A stretch of DNA of 62,502 bases from Lingula anatina (taxonomy: Eukaryota > Brachiopoda > Lingulata > Lingulida > Lingulidae). The notes under the pieces are model-generated. The model did no database searches. It saw only the letters and a list, made by a program, of their open reading frames with translations, and had not been told where the DNA came from. The stretch is taken from positions 452,642-515,143 of the forward strand of contig NW_019775569.1 of the NCBI RefSeq assembly GCF_001039355.2, read 5' to 3'. Both the position numbers and the translations under genes were made by a program. The first letter of the stretch is position 1. Every line of letters starts with the position of its first letter. Positions 33,026-44,364 of the stretch are shown piece by piece.

Positions 33026-35490
33026 AACAAGGCAGCAAAGCTGTCAAATGTACAGACAAAAAACAGAAAATAAATATGCAAAAAATAGGTCATTTTGTCA
33101 ATTTTGATGCAATAATAAATAATGCTGTCAATCAACACTGAATTTTAATCATGAACAACAGATAACATGGTCAATAACAGGAGCGAACAGGAGAGATATT
33201 TTCTGACAGTATTCCAAGTTATCTTTGCTGATCCATCCTCTATTTTGATGGTCTTCCAACAGTTAAAAATAGATACCCGTCAATGTAAACATTAAAATCT
33301 GACCATCTTCCAGAAGGCCCAGAAGACAGTCTCAATCCGCCCCTGCAATAAGAGTACAGTTTCAGGGCCATGAGAGTTCAAATTCACATAATGAAAATCA
33401 CAATATGTGAAAAATGATGACAGTGCATAAAATAATATTACATAATGTTTAAAGACATAAAAATCAATACAATTGCTCATGTGGAAATACAGAAAATGCA
33501 CAGCACTTCTGGTGGATGGAAGTTAAAAGTCACATCTTGAAGATGCTAGTGTTTGAAAAATAATTTTAAAAGAATTTTAAATAAAACATAAAAAATTCCA
33601 ATAAAGCTGCTATTCAAACTTTTAATCTAGCTTTATTAACTTGATATGAATAACCCCACCGAGTTTGAGAAAAATAAAGCACTGTTATTCATCTATAGCA
33701 TGTTGGCATAACACATTTTTTTCTGTTGTAAATTTATTTGCAATATCAAACACCATTTATCTGCATAATTATCACCAAATCCTAATTATGTGACTCAGTT
33801 AAGAGAGCTAAACCTATGGGACTTTACAGGGAAATCTCAACGAGTGTTTTATGTAATCTCATTTAATGGCCAATTGAAAATTAATGAGTAGGCAAGTGAC
33901 TTTATAGACCTTAAATTAGTGATCACCCAAGGGACAATTTCATAGACTACCATCCATACAGTACCATCATATAGCACTCTATAGAACTGCATTGCTTACA
34001 AAACAAAACAATTACACCGATTTTCCGACACAAGCTGCACTTTTCAGTATGCACCATAAGTAAGTAACATGGTTTTCCCTTGATGGTCATAAGTGTCTAA
34101 AATAGTTTTTTTTTCATTTTGATGCAATATTTCATAATGCTTAACAGTATAATAACCATCAATTTTTAATAATAAAATAAAAGTATCATGGATGTTCAGA
34201 AAATGTGACATGAAAAGGTCTTCAAGGCCATGGAAGTTAAGAGTCACACCTTCAAAATGCCAAAATGTACACAAGAGACAACTGTACTGAAATGATTTTC
34301 TTACCATTTTCAGCACCTTTTTTACATAAAACAAAATAATCTATTTACTGTCAATTTTAAATGATCGACTAAAAAATTGTTGACATAAGAAAAATATCAA
34401 TGGAACAACTTTAAATGTCCAAATTGCTCCATTCTGAGATTCTGAACATAGTGAATGATTGAATCTGACAAACTGTAAAGATATGAGTTTTTTCCCATTT
34501 TTGACACTTTATTACACAATACACAATAACAGGTTTACCATAATTTTTGAATAATCAACTGACAATATTGTTAAGATGCAGAAAATGTCAAAAGAACAAC
34601 TTTACATATCTAATTAGTTCAAAAATGAGACTGTTAACATGCCTGAGAATTAAATTTGAGGAAAAACACTTATATACAAATAAAGGCATAACTTCATCAA
34701 AACTAACTGATCAAGCTTATTTTCAAAACTTAATCTGTATTTTAGTAACATTGATCACTCCTGTGAATTTCAAGACAATTGGCCAATCAATTTTCTTTAA
34801 AATGTTATAGGTATTGCATACATGCTGAAAAAAGTGAAAAAAACAGCATAACTTCCATAAAAATGGCCCCATCATACCAATTTTCGAACTTGACCAGCAT
34901 ATTNAAAAATAAATTTAAAAGCCAAAAAATAAAATTTAAGAAAAAACCTTTAAAAAAAAAAAAAAAAAAAAAGGCATCACCAAAACTAACTGATCAAGCT
35001 TATTTTCAAAACTTAATCTGTATTTTAGTAACATTGATCACTCCTGTGAATTTCAAGACAATTGGCCAATCAATTTTCTTTAAAATGTTATAGGTATTGC
35101 ATACATGCTGAAAAAAGTGAAAAAAACAGCATAACTTCCATAAAAATGGCCCCATCATACCAATTTTCGAACTTGACCAGCATATTATGAATATTCATCA
35201 GTTCTATAAATTTCAATCCAAAAGGTAAAATGGTTTTTCACTTATTGTGTTATCGGTGTTGCATATATGCTGAAAAAAGTGAAAAAACAGCATAACTTCC
35301 ATGAAAATGGCCCCATCATGCTGATTTTCGAACTTGACTTGCGTATTATAAATATTCATCAGTTCTGTAAGTTTCAAACCAAATGGTAAAATGGTTTTCC
35401 ACTTATCGTGTTATCAGTAAAAGTGCACGGTGACGACAGACGCAGGTGATGGCTATATGTACAGACACATCTGTGTCTGTACATAAAAAA
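33026..35490. mobile_element. HINE/pearl-like repeat, copy 3 (full-length)
   Basis: The 5' end AACAAGGCAGCAAAGCTGTC is at 33,026, the 3' hairpin with loop TC at 35,458-35,483, then ATAAAAA. It is collinear with copy 1, and the segment around 33,827-33,850 (CAGGGAAATCTCAACGAGTG) is the empty equivalent of the LINE insertion site in copy 1. The core has GCATATATGC-like boxes at 35,098 and 35,260, 162 bases apart. A 206-base internal segment is duplicated exactly on either side of an N at 34,904. Confidence 0.82.
34698..35186. repeat. Exact 206-base duplication around an ambiguous base
   Basis: Positions 34,698-34,903 and 34,981-35,186 appear identical. Between them are N (34,904), A-rich sequence and a 20-base A run. 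In a diverged repeat family an exact duplicate next to an N points to a local assembly error. Confidence 0.8.
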
Positions 35491-35968
35491 TGGTCCATTA
35501 CTTACTTTTTAAATGTTGACAGCTGAGTGTTGAATAGCTCTGCAGTTGATGGTGGAGCAAAGCCGAATCAGCCATAGATCATTTTGACTCATCTCCACTT
35601 TATGGACCACTGGGATACACCATACAAGCCAGTACCAGATGGCCTAAAATAAACCGTATCTGCTTTGTCACAGTGGCAAGGTGGGAGAAGTTTACTGAAC
35701 AGATCCCGCAAGAAACACTCAAAAGTCAGGAAGGCCTTTACTTGTCCAATTTGTCCCCACTTTTGGTGGAGGGCCAGGGAGTTCCTCTTTTATAAATACT
35801 CTTCTTCAGGATACCACACTGGGAGTAGTTCATGATCTTTAGGTCTAAAATTGCAAATAAAAATTTACATTATTGTTGCCAATATGGAAAAGTAATTGAT
35901 AAAACAGAAACCATACATCTACAATGCCTAATATGAGATGAGCGATTATCCACTTATTAAAATTCTGC
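35491..35968 (-). other. Probable 3' untranslated region or exon of the small unknown gene
   Basis: Downstream of the stop at 35,969 on the minus strand. An acceptor-like TTTTTATTTGCAATTTTAG ends at about 35,853, and a donor-like AAAAAGTAAGTAATGG lies at about 35,500. The segment between is less AT-rich than its surroundings and is not part of the repeat families. It holds a 31-codon open frame starting MNYSQCGILKKS but nothing recognisable. Confidence 0.35.
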
Positions 35969-36074
35969 TCACTCTAAAGATATGTTTGGGTCCCATGTTG
36001 GATCATCAGGATCCCTTTCTTTTTCTTCAGCATCTTCCTCCTCTCCCATATACACTTCTCCCAGTTCAGGCATC
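35969..36074 (-). CDS. Small unknown gene, last coding exon
   Basis: Acceptor TTTTCCCTACAG. It encodes MPELGEVYMGEEEDAEEK then ERDPDDPTWDPNISLE and TGA. The acidic, Asp/Pro-rich tail is unlike random translation here. Confidence 0.68.
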
Positions 36075-37680
36075 CTGTAGGGAAAAGTTACATTGACATT
36101 ATAACCAAATAACAGTAACTAAATTATTACTCTGAATTATTTAATACATTTTTCTGATATGATGAATCATTTCTTTTTTATAGATGTATCCAAGATATAC
36201 CAATGTTCCCTTTGTAATTTCATTTTTTTTTTATTTTTGAAATATGTAAAAGCAAACTTGTCTTCAGAATATGAAATCAAAATGATAACATTTTAATCAG
36301 CTTACTCACTGATGTATTCAATTATAGTTAATATTTCATTTAAAATTGAGTCAAACCTAGATAACACTGCAGCTTCTGTAGATTCCTTTTAGGATTAAGA
36401 TGCCTAAAGAAATGGTACCTTGGTCAATGCATCTTAGGGCGTATTCCCAGACATTTAGATCGATCTATCCCCGTGGGGAGTCTCACAAGATTACTGTCAG
36501 ATAATCCGGCTTAAATGTCCGTCCCGCCTACTACAAGCTGTAAGGGGGTAATTAAATTTCGTGTCTGCTCGGCTGACAGCTATTTAGCGTGAACCCCCAG
36601 GGAGTTAGGTCGATCTAGTTTGGATTGATCTAATCTCTGGGAATGGGGTCTTAAATACTCTTACAAAAATTTCCTATAGGAATTCCTTTAAGGAAACTCT
36701 TAGACTATAAGATCCTACAGGATCCAAATTTCCCAAAGTATTTCCTTAAGGATCCTGTAGAATTTCCTATAAGAACCTATAGGAAATTGGCTCATTTTCC
36801 TATAGGAAATTCTACAGATTTCCATAAGATTGATGCTTTTGGATACATTAACAAAATCAGGCCCATAGCCAGCAATTTCAAGGGGGGGTCTTTTTTTTTT
36901 TTTTAAAGTGGACCTTTTATTGCAAAACCTTGTTTTGTTTTGTTTAAATTGTTTTTTTTTCCAAGTTTTAATTGAAGAAAAACTAAGGCGATGTCAGTCA
37001 TTTAAACATTTAATTTGCTGAAAAGTTCTAAGTACAATCTTTCACTTACTGGGAATATAAGTGAAAAAATTTCCAATATACTTATTATTGTGGTTACAAT
37101 AATGAGTACAATGTAGAAAATACATGATTTCCTTCCATTTTGATACCACATGGTAAATGATATCAAATAGCACAGAGCGAATATGCAAATTAACTTCACT
37201 AACAAATACAAAAAGATCACAGCAACTAACATCAAATTATCTAAAAATGAAAAAAAGTTATAAAAAGGTGAAAAAGAGAAGCACCGCCTTCATCAAAATT
37301 GTAAAATTAATTTAACATTGCAAAATACAAACAGGTACCATTTAGAAAAAGATGTATAATCTATCAGTATTAATGGATCGAACCTGATGTATTTTCAGAT
37401 ATAAATATATAACTCAAGATTATTTTCACAAGTACACTGACACCCAAAAAGTCCAACTTTAGGTTCAATCTTCCCTAAATGGCCAAATGTTTTGTTTATT
37501 CATGATTTACAATAAATGAGAAATCACTACATTTAAAGTTTGCCTAGTGTGTGATTGGGCCAGACTATTCAAACCTAAAACATTCTCTGATAGCAATGCA
37601 TCCTGGAATATTGTGTATAATGCATGGTCTACTGTGTGGCACATGATGACAATAACCACAAAAGGTATACTCATTCTCTC

Positions 37681-37734
<54 letters not shown>

Positions 37735-39085
37735 TTAGAATATTAAATGTAATTATTAAATCCTCTGTCTAATTCTACTTACTCAGATGGTGGGTCAATA
37801 CTTCTTGGTATAAAATGTAGCAGCCCTATCACAGTTCTCACAAGTGTGGACTGAATTTTCCTTGAATGCCTGTAAGAGATGAATTAAATATTTTCAGTTT
37901 CTGATATCAATTGCCAACAAAGAAAGAAAAGTCAATAAATTAATGAATTTCAGCCACAAAAAGTAAGCAAGTATATATCTCACAGCTAGTACTGGTACAT
38001 GAAAGGGTTGCATATGCTTTAAAAACTAACCCCAAATCCTGTTATAGTCAACATATAAACAACACTATAATTTTGGTCACCAATACCACTCACATTTGTT
38101 TTAATATAATGGCACGTTCTGAAAGAGGGACCGCCTGTTTGACTGTAATGTTAAAAAACACAAGACATGCACATCCCTTTTCTTAATATTTCCGCTGGTG
38201 TCTTATCAGGCCTATCCAACTACCAGACTCGGCAGTATCAGTATGCTCTGCGAAGTATCAGACGTGACACTGCTCTTGCCTAGTATCGATGTGATAGTGA
38301 TGATTCTCAGTGGGGTTAGAAAGTAGTGCACCTCATCTCAAAATTTGTTCCGGGGTATGATACTGTGAAATGCCTACTGATGCACACCTTGAAAACGAGT
38401 AGTGTGGTCCAATCTACCAGTGAATTTGGGATCTTTAGGTGCCTCAGTCTAGTAGTTGGGTGGGCCTGTCTTATCTAAAAAAATATTGTAAACAGTACTT
38501 ACAAATCCAGTAAATACTTCACAAGCCGGTGATCATTCATATCCACTACACCATCGCAGTTTTCTATCTGCCTACTTCCTCGCTGATGTTTATTCTTTGC
38601 TTGTTGTAGACCTCTACTGCTTTAATATATAGTAAACTGCTTTTCACATTTTGTTTTTCAGTGTTGATTTTTGTAAAGGGTGTTATCTTTTCCTGTGTGT
38701 AATTAATATTTCTTCACTTCTTCGAAGAACCATCTTGAGCCTCTTCTGTCATTTTGCCTTTTCCTGGTAGTGTGAACCAGTTTTAACTAGGTCACAGCAC
38801 GAGTCTTGTGATATCCAGAAGTCTAGAGTTTAAGCATGAAAATGACCCCTTGAAAACCACTGCATAAGCCAAAGTTTTGATAAATTGCTTTTTCCAAAAA
38901 TGCTACAGGGTTATGGCGAGTGCTAGAAAAGGTTGGTTAAACATGGGAAAGTGCCGTTTACCCTGGGATAATTCGTTAAACATGAATTTTGGTGCCAAAA
39001 CTAGTATAATGTTTTAAGTGTCTGTAACTTGGATTTCAATCTTGCCTAGGCAGATTCCAAATCTGTCTGCATTTCAATTGGGTTG

Positions 39086-39136
<51 letters not shown>

Positions 39137-39455
39137 TACTTACTAATTTTAAAATCTTACCATGAATACCTGTATTCCGAAATAAGTGACAATGTTTAAT
39201 GCATTCAAAATTAAAACCAAAGCGAGAGAGTAACGGTGCAAGAAGTAACAATGTGGGATTGCACTAATGCAAGTAATATGATCATAATTTTGCTACTATA
39301 CTGGTATCGTAGGGGGAATATAACAATGTAAGAAAATAAAGGTGCAGCGTAAAATTTTATCTCAGTTATCGACCTTCCATACCAGCTGGGTATACTTACC
39401 ACATAATCGTATACAGAAGCAAACTGTCGAGACTATCAATATCCACATCCTCCAT
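35969..39455 (-). CDS. Four-exon gene for a 120-residue acidic-tailed protein, family unknown
   Basis: Model built from splice sites: exons 39455-39400, 38616-38503, 37869-37783 and 36074-35969. The junction phases all fit (2, 2, 2) and the 363 bases end in TGA. The protein starts MEDVDIDSLDSLLLYTIM. It then has a basic stretch (QQAKNKHQRGSRQ), NCDGVVDMNDHRLVKYLLDL, a basic-hydrophobic segment RKIQSTLVRTVIGLLHFIPR, and a strongly acidic, Asp/Pro-rich tail (GEEEDAEEKERDPDDPTWD). No signal peptide or definite membrane segment is visible. I do not recognise the family. Exons 2-4 are well supported; the first exon and the weak acceptor of exon 2 (ATTAAAGCAG) are less so. It is tandem, same strand, with the MFSD9-like gene. 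Confidence 0.6.
36437..36650. mobile_element. MITE family B, copy 2
   Basis: A 214-base element, ends GGGCGTATTCCC and (reverse complement) GACCCCATTCCC, continuing as inverted TTAGATCGATC / TTAGATCAATC. It is flanked by TTA, or by TCTTA if the terminal TC is counted as target. The interior matches 24,873-25,093. It lies in intron 3 of the small unknown gene. Confidence 0.82.
36660..37780. other. Intron 3 of the small unknown gene
   Basis: Contains a stretch rich in TCCTATAGGAA-like short inverted motifs (36,660-36,830), T runs, and a CA microsatellite (37,686-37,733). No further exon recognised. Confidence 0.45.
37686..37733. repeat. (CA)n microsatellite
   Basis: About 23 CA units. The poly-His and Cys/Val open frames across it are artefacts. 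Confidence 0.95.
37783..37869 (-). CDS. Small unknown gene, third coding exon
   Basis: Between CTCTTACAG and CTGA|GTAAGT; 87 bases. It reads HSRKIQSTLVRTVIGLLHF then IPRSIDPPSE across the junctions. The donor is a perfect GTAAGT. Confidence 0.68.
38503..38616 (-). CDS. Small unknown gene, second coding exon
   Basis: Donor ATTT|GTAAGTAC at 38,503. It encodes RGLQQAKNKHQRGSRQIEN then CDGVVDMNDHRLVKYLLDL. The acceptor (AAAGCAG at 38,617) lacks a strong pyrimidine tract. An in-frame TAA just upstream means the exon must start near here. Confidence 0.58.
38620..39395. other. Intron 1 of the small unknown gene
   Basis: Contains a GT microsatellite (39,088-39,133) and a short dispersed motif, ATTTCAATCTTGCCTAGGCA (about 39,031), that recurs near 29,252. 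No exon recognised. Confidence 0.4.
39088..39133. repeat. (GT)n microsatellite
   Basis: About 22 GT units with one interruption near the end. Confidence 0.95.
39400..39455 (-). CDS. Small unknown gene, putative first coding exon
   Basis: The ATG at 39,455 opens MEDVDIDSLDSLLLYTIM, and ATGTG|GTAAGT is a perfect donor. The open frame extends upstream to 39,605 without a stop, so the start could be earlier, but that part enters the inverted repeat that begins near 39,548. The exon 1-2 junction gives a Cys codon in frame. Confidence 0.5.
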
Positions 39456-39899
39456 CAAAAAACCTTGTAGTATATCATTCGCAATTAAAATTTGAAGTCC
39501 ACGTAAAGCTGACACGAACCACAGAATTGCGTTTTGCGCGTTATAGTCCAGATGACTGGTGCAAAAATTGCTCAAAAAGTGGAAAAAGCATGAAACTTGG
39601 CACAAATGTTCTTTGGACTATGCTGATCATTTTCAAGGGCAGTGCCCAAAATTTCAAGGCGTTGCTTAGCAACCGTTGCTAAGGAAGTGATTTACCTTAG
39701 TAACAAGCTAATTGGGCCTTTCTTGTTCAGTTTAAATGATTTAAAAAGGCTTTTAATAATGTTTCAAGCCATCAGAACTATCACTTTAATTAAGCCATTA
39801 AAAGCCTAAATAAACCATTGCAACAGTTGCTAGGCATCATATTACCCTAGCAACAGGTATTTAACATTATATATTTAATAATATATATACAATTATCTC

Positions 39900-41230
39900 T
39901 GTAGCATTTTACATATCCTCCAGTTCCTTCCCATCTTTTTGTTCCCATTCTACATATACTTATGTTTCTTAATTATTAAGATAGGTACATAAATATTGTA
40001 TGCTTGCACAAACCCAAATACAAATATCTCCGGAGATCTTTCAATGACCATACCTAAATTATATTTAGCAGGGCAAATGATGCACATCCAAACATTTTTT
40101 ACAAGTGGACAATCCCAAAAACCATACAGAATATTTTCCCTAGCAGTACTGCAAAATTCCCAAATTGATAAGATAAGCATAAGTATTGAATATTCTATTT
40201 ATTCTGAATTGGAGCAACTTCATTTTCATGTGATCTGTTTCTTAAATGTTAGTTCCCAATTATCAGTACTCAAGGTTTTTTGTTTAATATGCCTGCCATT
40301 CACCTACACCTTTATCTGGTGATATTATATGGCTTTGGAGGATTTTTCTGTGAAAAAATATCTGGATGGTTTGGTAACTTGTTTAATTGAGTCAATTATT
40401 TCTTGGAATGCTATGTGTAATTTCCTTCCATGGGAAGACATAGCCATTCAGATGGTTAGCTCTTTTGGATTCTGAATTAGCCCAGAAAGTTACTTTTAAG
40501 GTTGATTTTTTGTTGAGTTCCTCTAGAGAGAGGGGATTTTAAATGTCATTTATAATATCATTGATGTAAAAAAATTTACACCATCTTTTATGGAAAATAG
40601 TTTTTCAATTTCTTTCAATTTTTGAGTTTTGACATAATGGTTGTGATAGGATTTCATCTGGGGTTAAATTGGGATTTTCCTGAATTTCAATCAAAGAACC
40701 AATAATCTTTGCCAAAAGGGATTAGAAGTTGCTTTTAGTATTTTTAATCCACCTTCTGTAACTACCGATTCCTGACATTTCGCCGAGAAAAACGCTTTCC
40801 ACTTATTCTTATTTTCTTCATAAAGAAGTCTTTTAAGCCATGTAAAGATTAGGGCCTTAGTAAATTTTTTATTTGCGGTACCTTTTACCGTCCATTTTTT
40901 GTAATCAGACACCATCCTTGCCCATTTTATTTTTATCTTTTCCCATTCCTGATAAAGTTAAATATGATATGCATATTTTTAAGTATTGAGGGAGGGGGGG
41001 GGGCTGGTAGGAGAGTTTATACATGCACTACATAAGATGAGAAATACTAAAGGTTTAACCACTGTTGACTTTCCTATTATTGAAAGGTTTCTCAGAGACC
41101 AGATTTCCAAGATATTTTTCATTTTGTTCAATATTTTCTAAAAAGTTTTTTCACATAGTATTCTGTCAGTTTCTATTCTCTACCAAGTAACCTAAAATAC
41201 CTTCATGGTTCTATTTTAATTCTTTTTGTT
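39900..41230 (-). mobile_element. L1/Tx1-type LINE, second copy, truncated
   Basis: Homologous on the minus strand to the insert at 25.6-27.0 kb, from AAAATAGAACCATGAAGGT (about 41,213) to GATGGGAAGGAACTGGAGGA (about 39,915). Readable blocks are FTKALIFTWLKRLLYEENKN (about 40,800-40,860) and STARENILYGFWDCPLVKNV (about 40,090-40,150). Frames are broken throughout. A G run interrupts it at about 40,993-41,002. Confidence 0.8.
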
Positions 41231-41234
41231 AATC

Positions 41235-41805
41235 AATGAAATTCAAAAGTTTCTGATCACGCCCAAAGGCCATTAGATGCCATATATCTTACTTCCACCA
41301 AGCTGCTCTACAACAATATAAGAGCATTCTTGCGAGATGAACATATCTGAATCAGCACTACGGTGCCATGTCATCAGATACCATGTGCTCACTCTGGTTG
41401 GACTTGTGCGGAACAGTGGACCCTTGGGGACACATTTGCCAGAAGCTATTGACCTGCCCAGAGGTGTTCCAGTGTGCATGTACATGTTGGTGCAGATGTA
41501 GAGGCTGACAATGTGCAAAGGCAAAATGCACTGTATATTGCACATACAAGGGAGAATTTAATGCCTTAACTATTGCTAAGTTTTATAAAGAGTCGTAAGG
41601 TGATAAAAGCATGGAAATGACTGGTTACTAACTTTGAATTCGAACATGCTGCCTTAATATAAGTATCTGCAGCGGCAATGTTTTTGATCGGATGTGTGTA
41701 AACATCACACAATTTTTTCAACTTACTAGATTAAAAGTATGAATATCTTGCTCAAAAGTGTAGTTCTTAGCTAGTATTATAGATTTGCCTTACTTAATAG
41801 ACTAA
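41235..41805. other. Unassigned, somewhat GC-richer block
   Basis: The segment 41,273-41,549 has overlapping minus-strand frames of 63 and 90 codons and a more balanced composition than its flanks. No motif was recognised. Confidence 0.35.
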
Positions 41806-42139
41806 CGCAACTTTAAATGCTTGTTGCTAGGGTAATATGCTATCTAGCAACTGTAGCTATACGGTTAATTTGGGTTTTAATTGCCTTCAAATAGTCAAGT
41901 GATAGTTCTGATGTCCTGAAACATAGTTATTAGCATTTCTAAACCATTTAAACTGGACAAGAATGGTCGAATTAGCTTGTTACTAAGGAAATTTACTTCC
42001 ATAGCAACGGTTGCTAAGCAACGCTTTGAAATTTTGGGCACTGCCCTTCAAAATGATCAGCATAGTCCAAAGAACATTTGTGCCAAGTTTCATGCTTTTT
42101 CCACAATTTGGCCAATATATATCACCAGTCATCCAGACT

Positions 42140-43735
42140 ATTATAAAAAGTTAGCATTACCGAAGCATAAAAGTTTCATTACAACTCGATCGTATTCAAA
42201 CTACGCGGCAGAAGTACGTACGTGCTACCTCTTCCGCAAGACATTTTAAATGGTGTCACATACAGCCACTAGAGTGTTTAACACAGGGTTTTATGAGGCC
42301 TTACCTGTGTACCACGTCAGGATGAAGTGTGACATATGGGGGGGGGGGGGGGGGGGGGGGGGGGGATGCGGGGACGTTAAGAGAACATCATGAGATAATG
42401 ATCCCCAACCCCATAGAATTTCGAAGCATTGCATGTTATGATGTATCAGTTATTGGTGTTGTCAGTTTTCAGTTAGCCCTGACAGCACAGTGACAATTCT
42501 CTTACAATATGGGAATCAGCTCTGTATGAAATGATTTATACTTACTAGGAAACCGGATAAATAGATTACATTAAGCACCATGCTATTTGCCTCCGCCATG
42601 TTTGTTGACAGAAATGCGTTAATTGTGACAGCACACTATCATCCCAAGCGGTCACATCTAGCACATCACGAATATAGATTAACATAGCTAGGATACCAAG
42701 CATAGGCTCACTAAATCCACTGTACGGGGAGTCAAGCTGAATGGATTTTTTTAATCCTTTTTTTAAAGTAAGATAGAGGAAGAATTGCTTATCCAAGTGG
42801 AACTTTACTTAGATCAGTCAAGCACCTCAATCACTGAAAAAATAATTACTAGATTTATCTGTTCTGACAAATAAATAAATAAATAAATAAATAAAACAAA
42901 CGGGCTAAATTTTAAACTTTCGTTACTTTTGCTTGCAGCACTATCACTCATTCTCCCATCAGTCTAGTTGTTTATCTTTTTAAAATAACGTAATAAATAG
43001 CTTGCAGCTACTTTCTTGTTGTCATCAGCATTATTATTATTATTATTTATTTTATTTATTTATTTATTTATTTTTTTTTTTTTGCAGCAGGTCATTATCT
43101 TTAGTTTTTTTTATTATCTTGTGTTTTTGTAATATTTTAGCCATGCATCTAAAATATCTTTCAGTTACACCCTGTTGTGGTAACATGAAACAGCATTCTT
43201 TTAGAAAGAAATTTGCAAAACCTTCACTCCCAGACATGGTGAACATATACTTGAAGTTAAGAGCAAATTTATCATTAAATTAAACATGCATCTTGTAGTG
43301 TAATTTTTTTAATATTACAAACGTGTAAATATTATCTAAAAGCTTTCTTATACTAGTAGAGAAAGTTGTAATTTTATGCTAGTAATAGGATTGAATACAC
43401 ATATGCCTTTATGAGGATTGGGTTTAAACTCCTCAAGTAAGAGAAGTGAATGGGCATGGGCTCTTATCAAAAGTTTGGAAACTCGTCCTATGGACATGGC
43501 TGATGACCATGTTCTAACTCATAAAGACAATTATCATAAGAAAAGAGATGTTAAAAACAAGAGTCATCCATGTGATATTCATGAACTTCAGAAAAAGCAT
43601 GAGTTTAGTTCGAGGAACCGTCCAAAGTCCTCTGCAGCATGTCAATCAAAATCATTTTATCCTGTATGTCACTATTTTTTTTTCTGTAAATCAATGGACA
43701 CTTTGAATATGCCACGATGTGAAAAATGAACATTT
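42140..43735. other. No gene recognised; simple repeats
   Basis: Includes a 28-base G run (42,338-42,365), ATAA and TTAT tracts (42,870-42,895; 43,031-43,083), and short open frames without motifs. Orphan frames at 42,566-42,796 (minus) and 43,418-43,729 (plus) have no splice or family support. Confidence 0.4.
42338..42365. repeat. Poly-G tract (28)
   Basis: 28 consecutive G residues; length is unreliable in most assemblies. Confidence 0.9.
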
Positions 43736-43737
43736 CT

Positions 43738-43738
<1 letters not shown>

Positions 43739-43817
<79 letters not shown>
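43739..43817. repeat. Poly-A followed by (TA)n
   Basis: About 30 A residues followed by about 24 TA units. Confidence 0.95.
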
Positions 43818-43820
<3 letters not shown>

Positions 43821-43824
43821 CTTC

Positions 43825-44362
43825 AAGTAAAATAATTGGATCAGGCTTGTTTTTGAACTTTACGTGTATTTTGGTGCTTATTGCGTTATCTGCATTGCAC
43901 ATATGCTGAAAAGTGAAAAAAAGAGCATAACTTTTGGAAAGCTGGTATTTTAATCCTTCCTGTATTTTATGAATTTTCATAATTTCCAGAATTTTGAAGG
44001 CAAAAGGTAGAAAGGTTTTTCGTTTATTGTGTTTTCTCTGAAAGTGCTTGATGACAATGGATGCAAGTGACAGCTACGTGTATAGACACATCTGTGTCTG
44101 TTCATAAAAATGTTTTCCACTTAAAGTGTTATATCTGAAAGTGTATGATGCAGACAGATGCAGGTGATGGGTATGAATATGTGCAGACCTGATGTGCCTA
44201 TAAATAAAATTTGATGAAATTATTACTTTGAGAAGAAGAAACTGCACTGGGTCTCCAACTCACCTTATCCACTATTGTAAGTTTGAGCTTGGCAGTACAC
44301 AAAAAAAAAAAGGATTTTTTTTTCAATTTTGATGCAATACTACATAATGCTTATGCTATGCA
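43825..44362. mobile_element. HINE/pearl-like repeat, 3' fragment with duplicated end
   Basis: Carries a core unit (CATATGCTGAAAAGTG at about 43,899), then a 3' hairpin TAGACACATCTGTGTCTG followed by TTCATAAAAATG (about 44,083-44,111). A second, degraded tail ends CAGACCTGATGTGCCTATAA near 44,205. Internal-module sequence (GATGCAATACTACATAATGC) follows to about 44,350. Confidence 0.6.
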
Positions 44363-44364
44363 TA

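Larger units (their letters stand above)
39548..42137. repeat. ~340-base inverted repeat bracketing a LINE copy
   Basis: The left arm is about 39,548-39,880 and the right arm about 41,810-42,137, in opposite orientation. Shared blocks include AAAAAGCATGAAACTTGGCA, CAAATGTTCTTTGGACTATG, AGGGCAGTGCCCAAAATTTC, GTTGCTTAGCAACCGTTGCT, TTAGTAACAAGCTAATT and ATATTACCCTAGCAACA. Divergence is moderate. The centre holds an L1-type LINE copy (39,900-41,230) plus unassigned sequence. The arms could be ends of a large DNA transposon or two separate inverted copies of one repeat. Confidence 0.75.

Noticed and set aside
37507-37738. Poly-Cys/Val and poly-Thr/His open frames
   Set aside because: CA/GT microsatellite.
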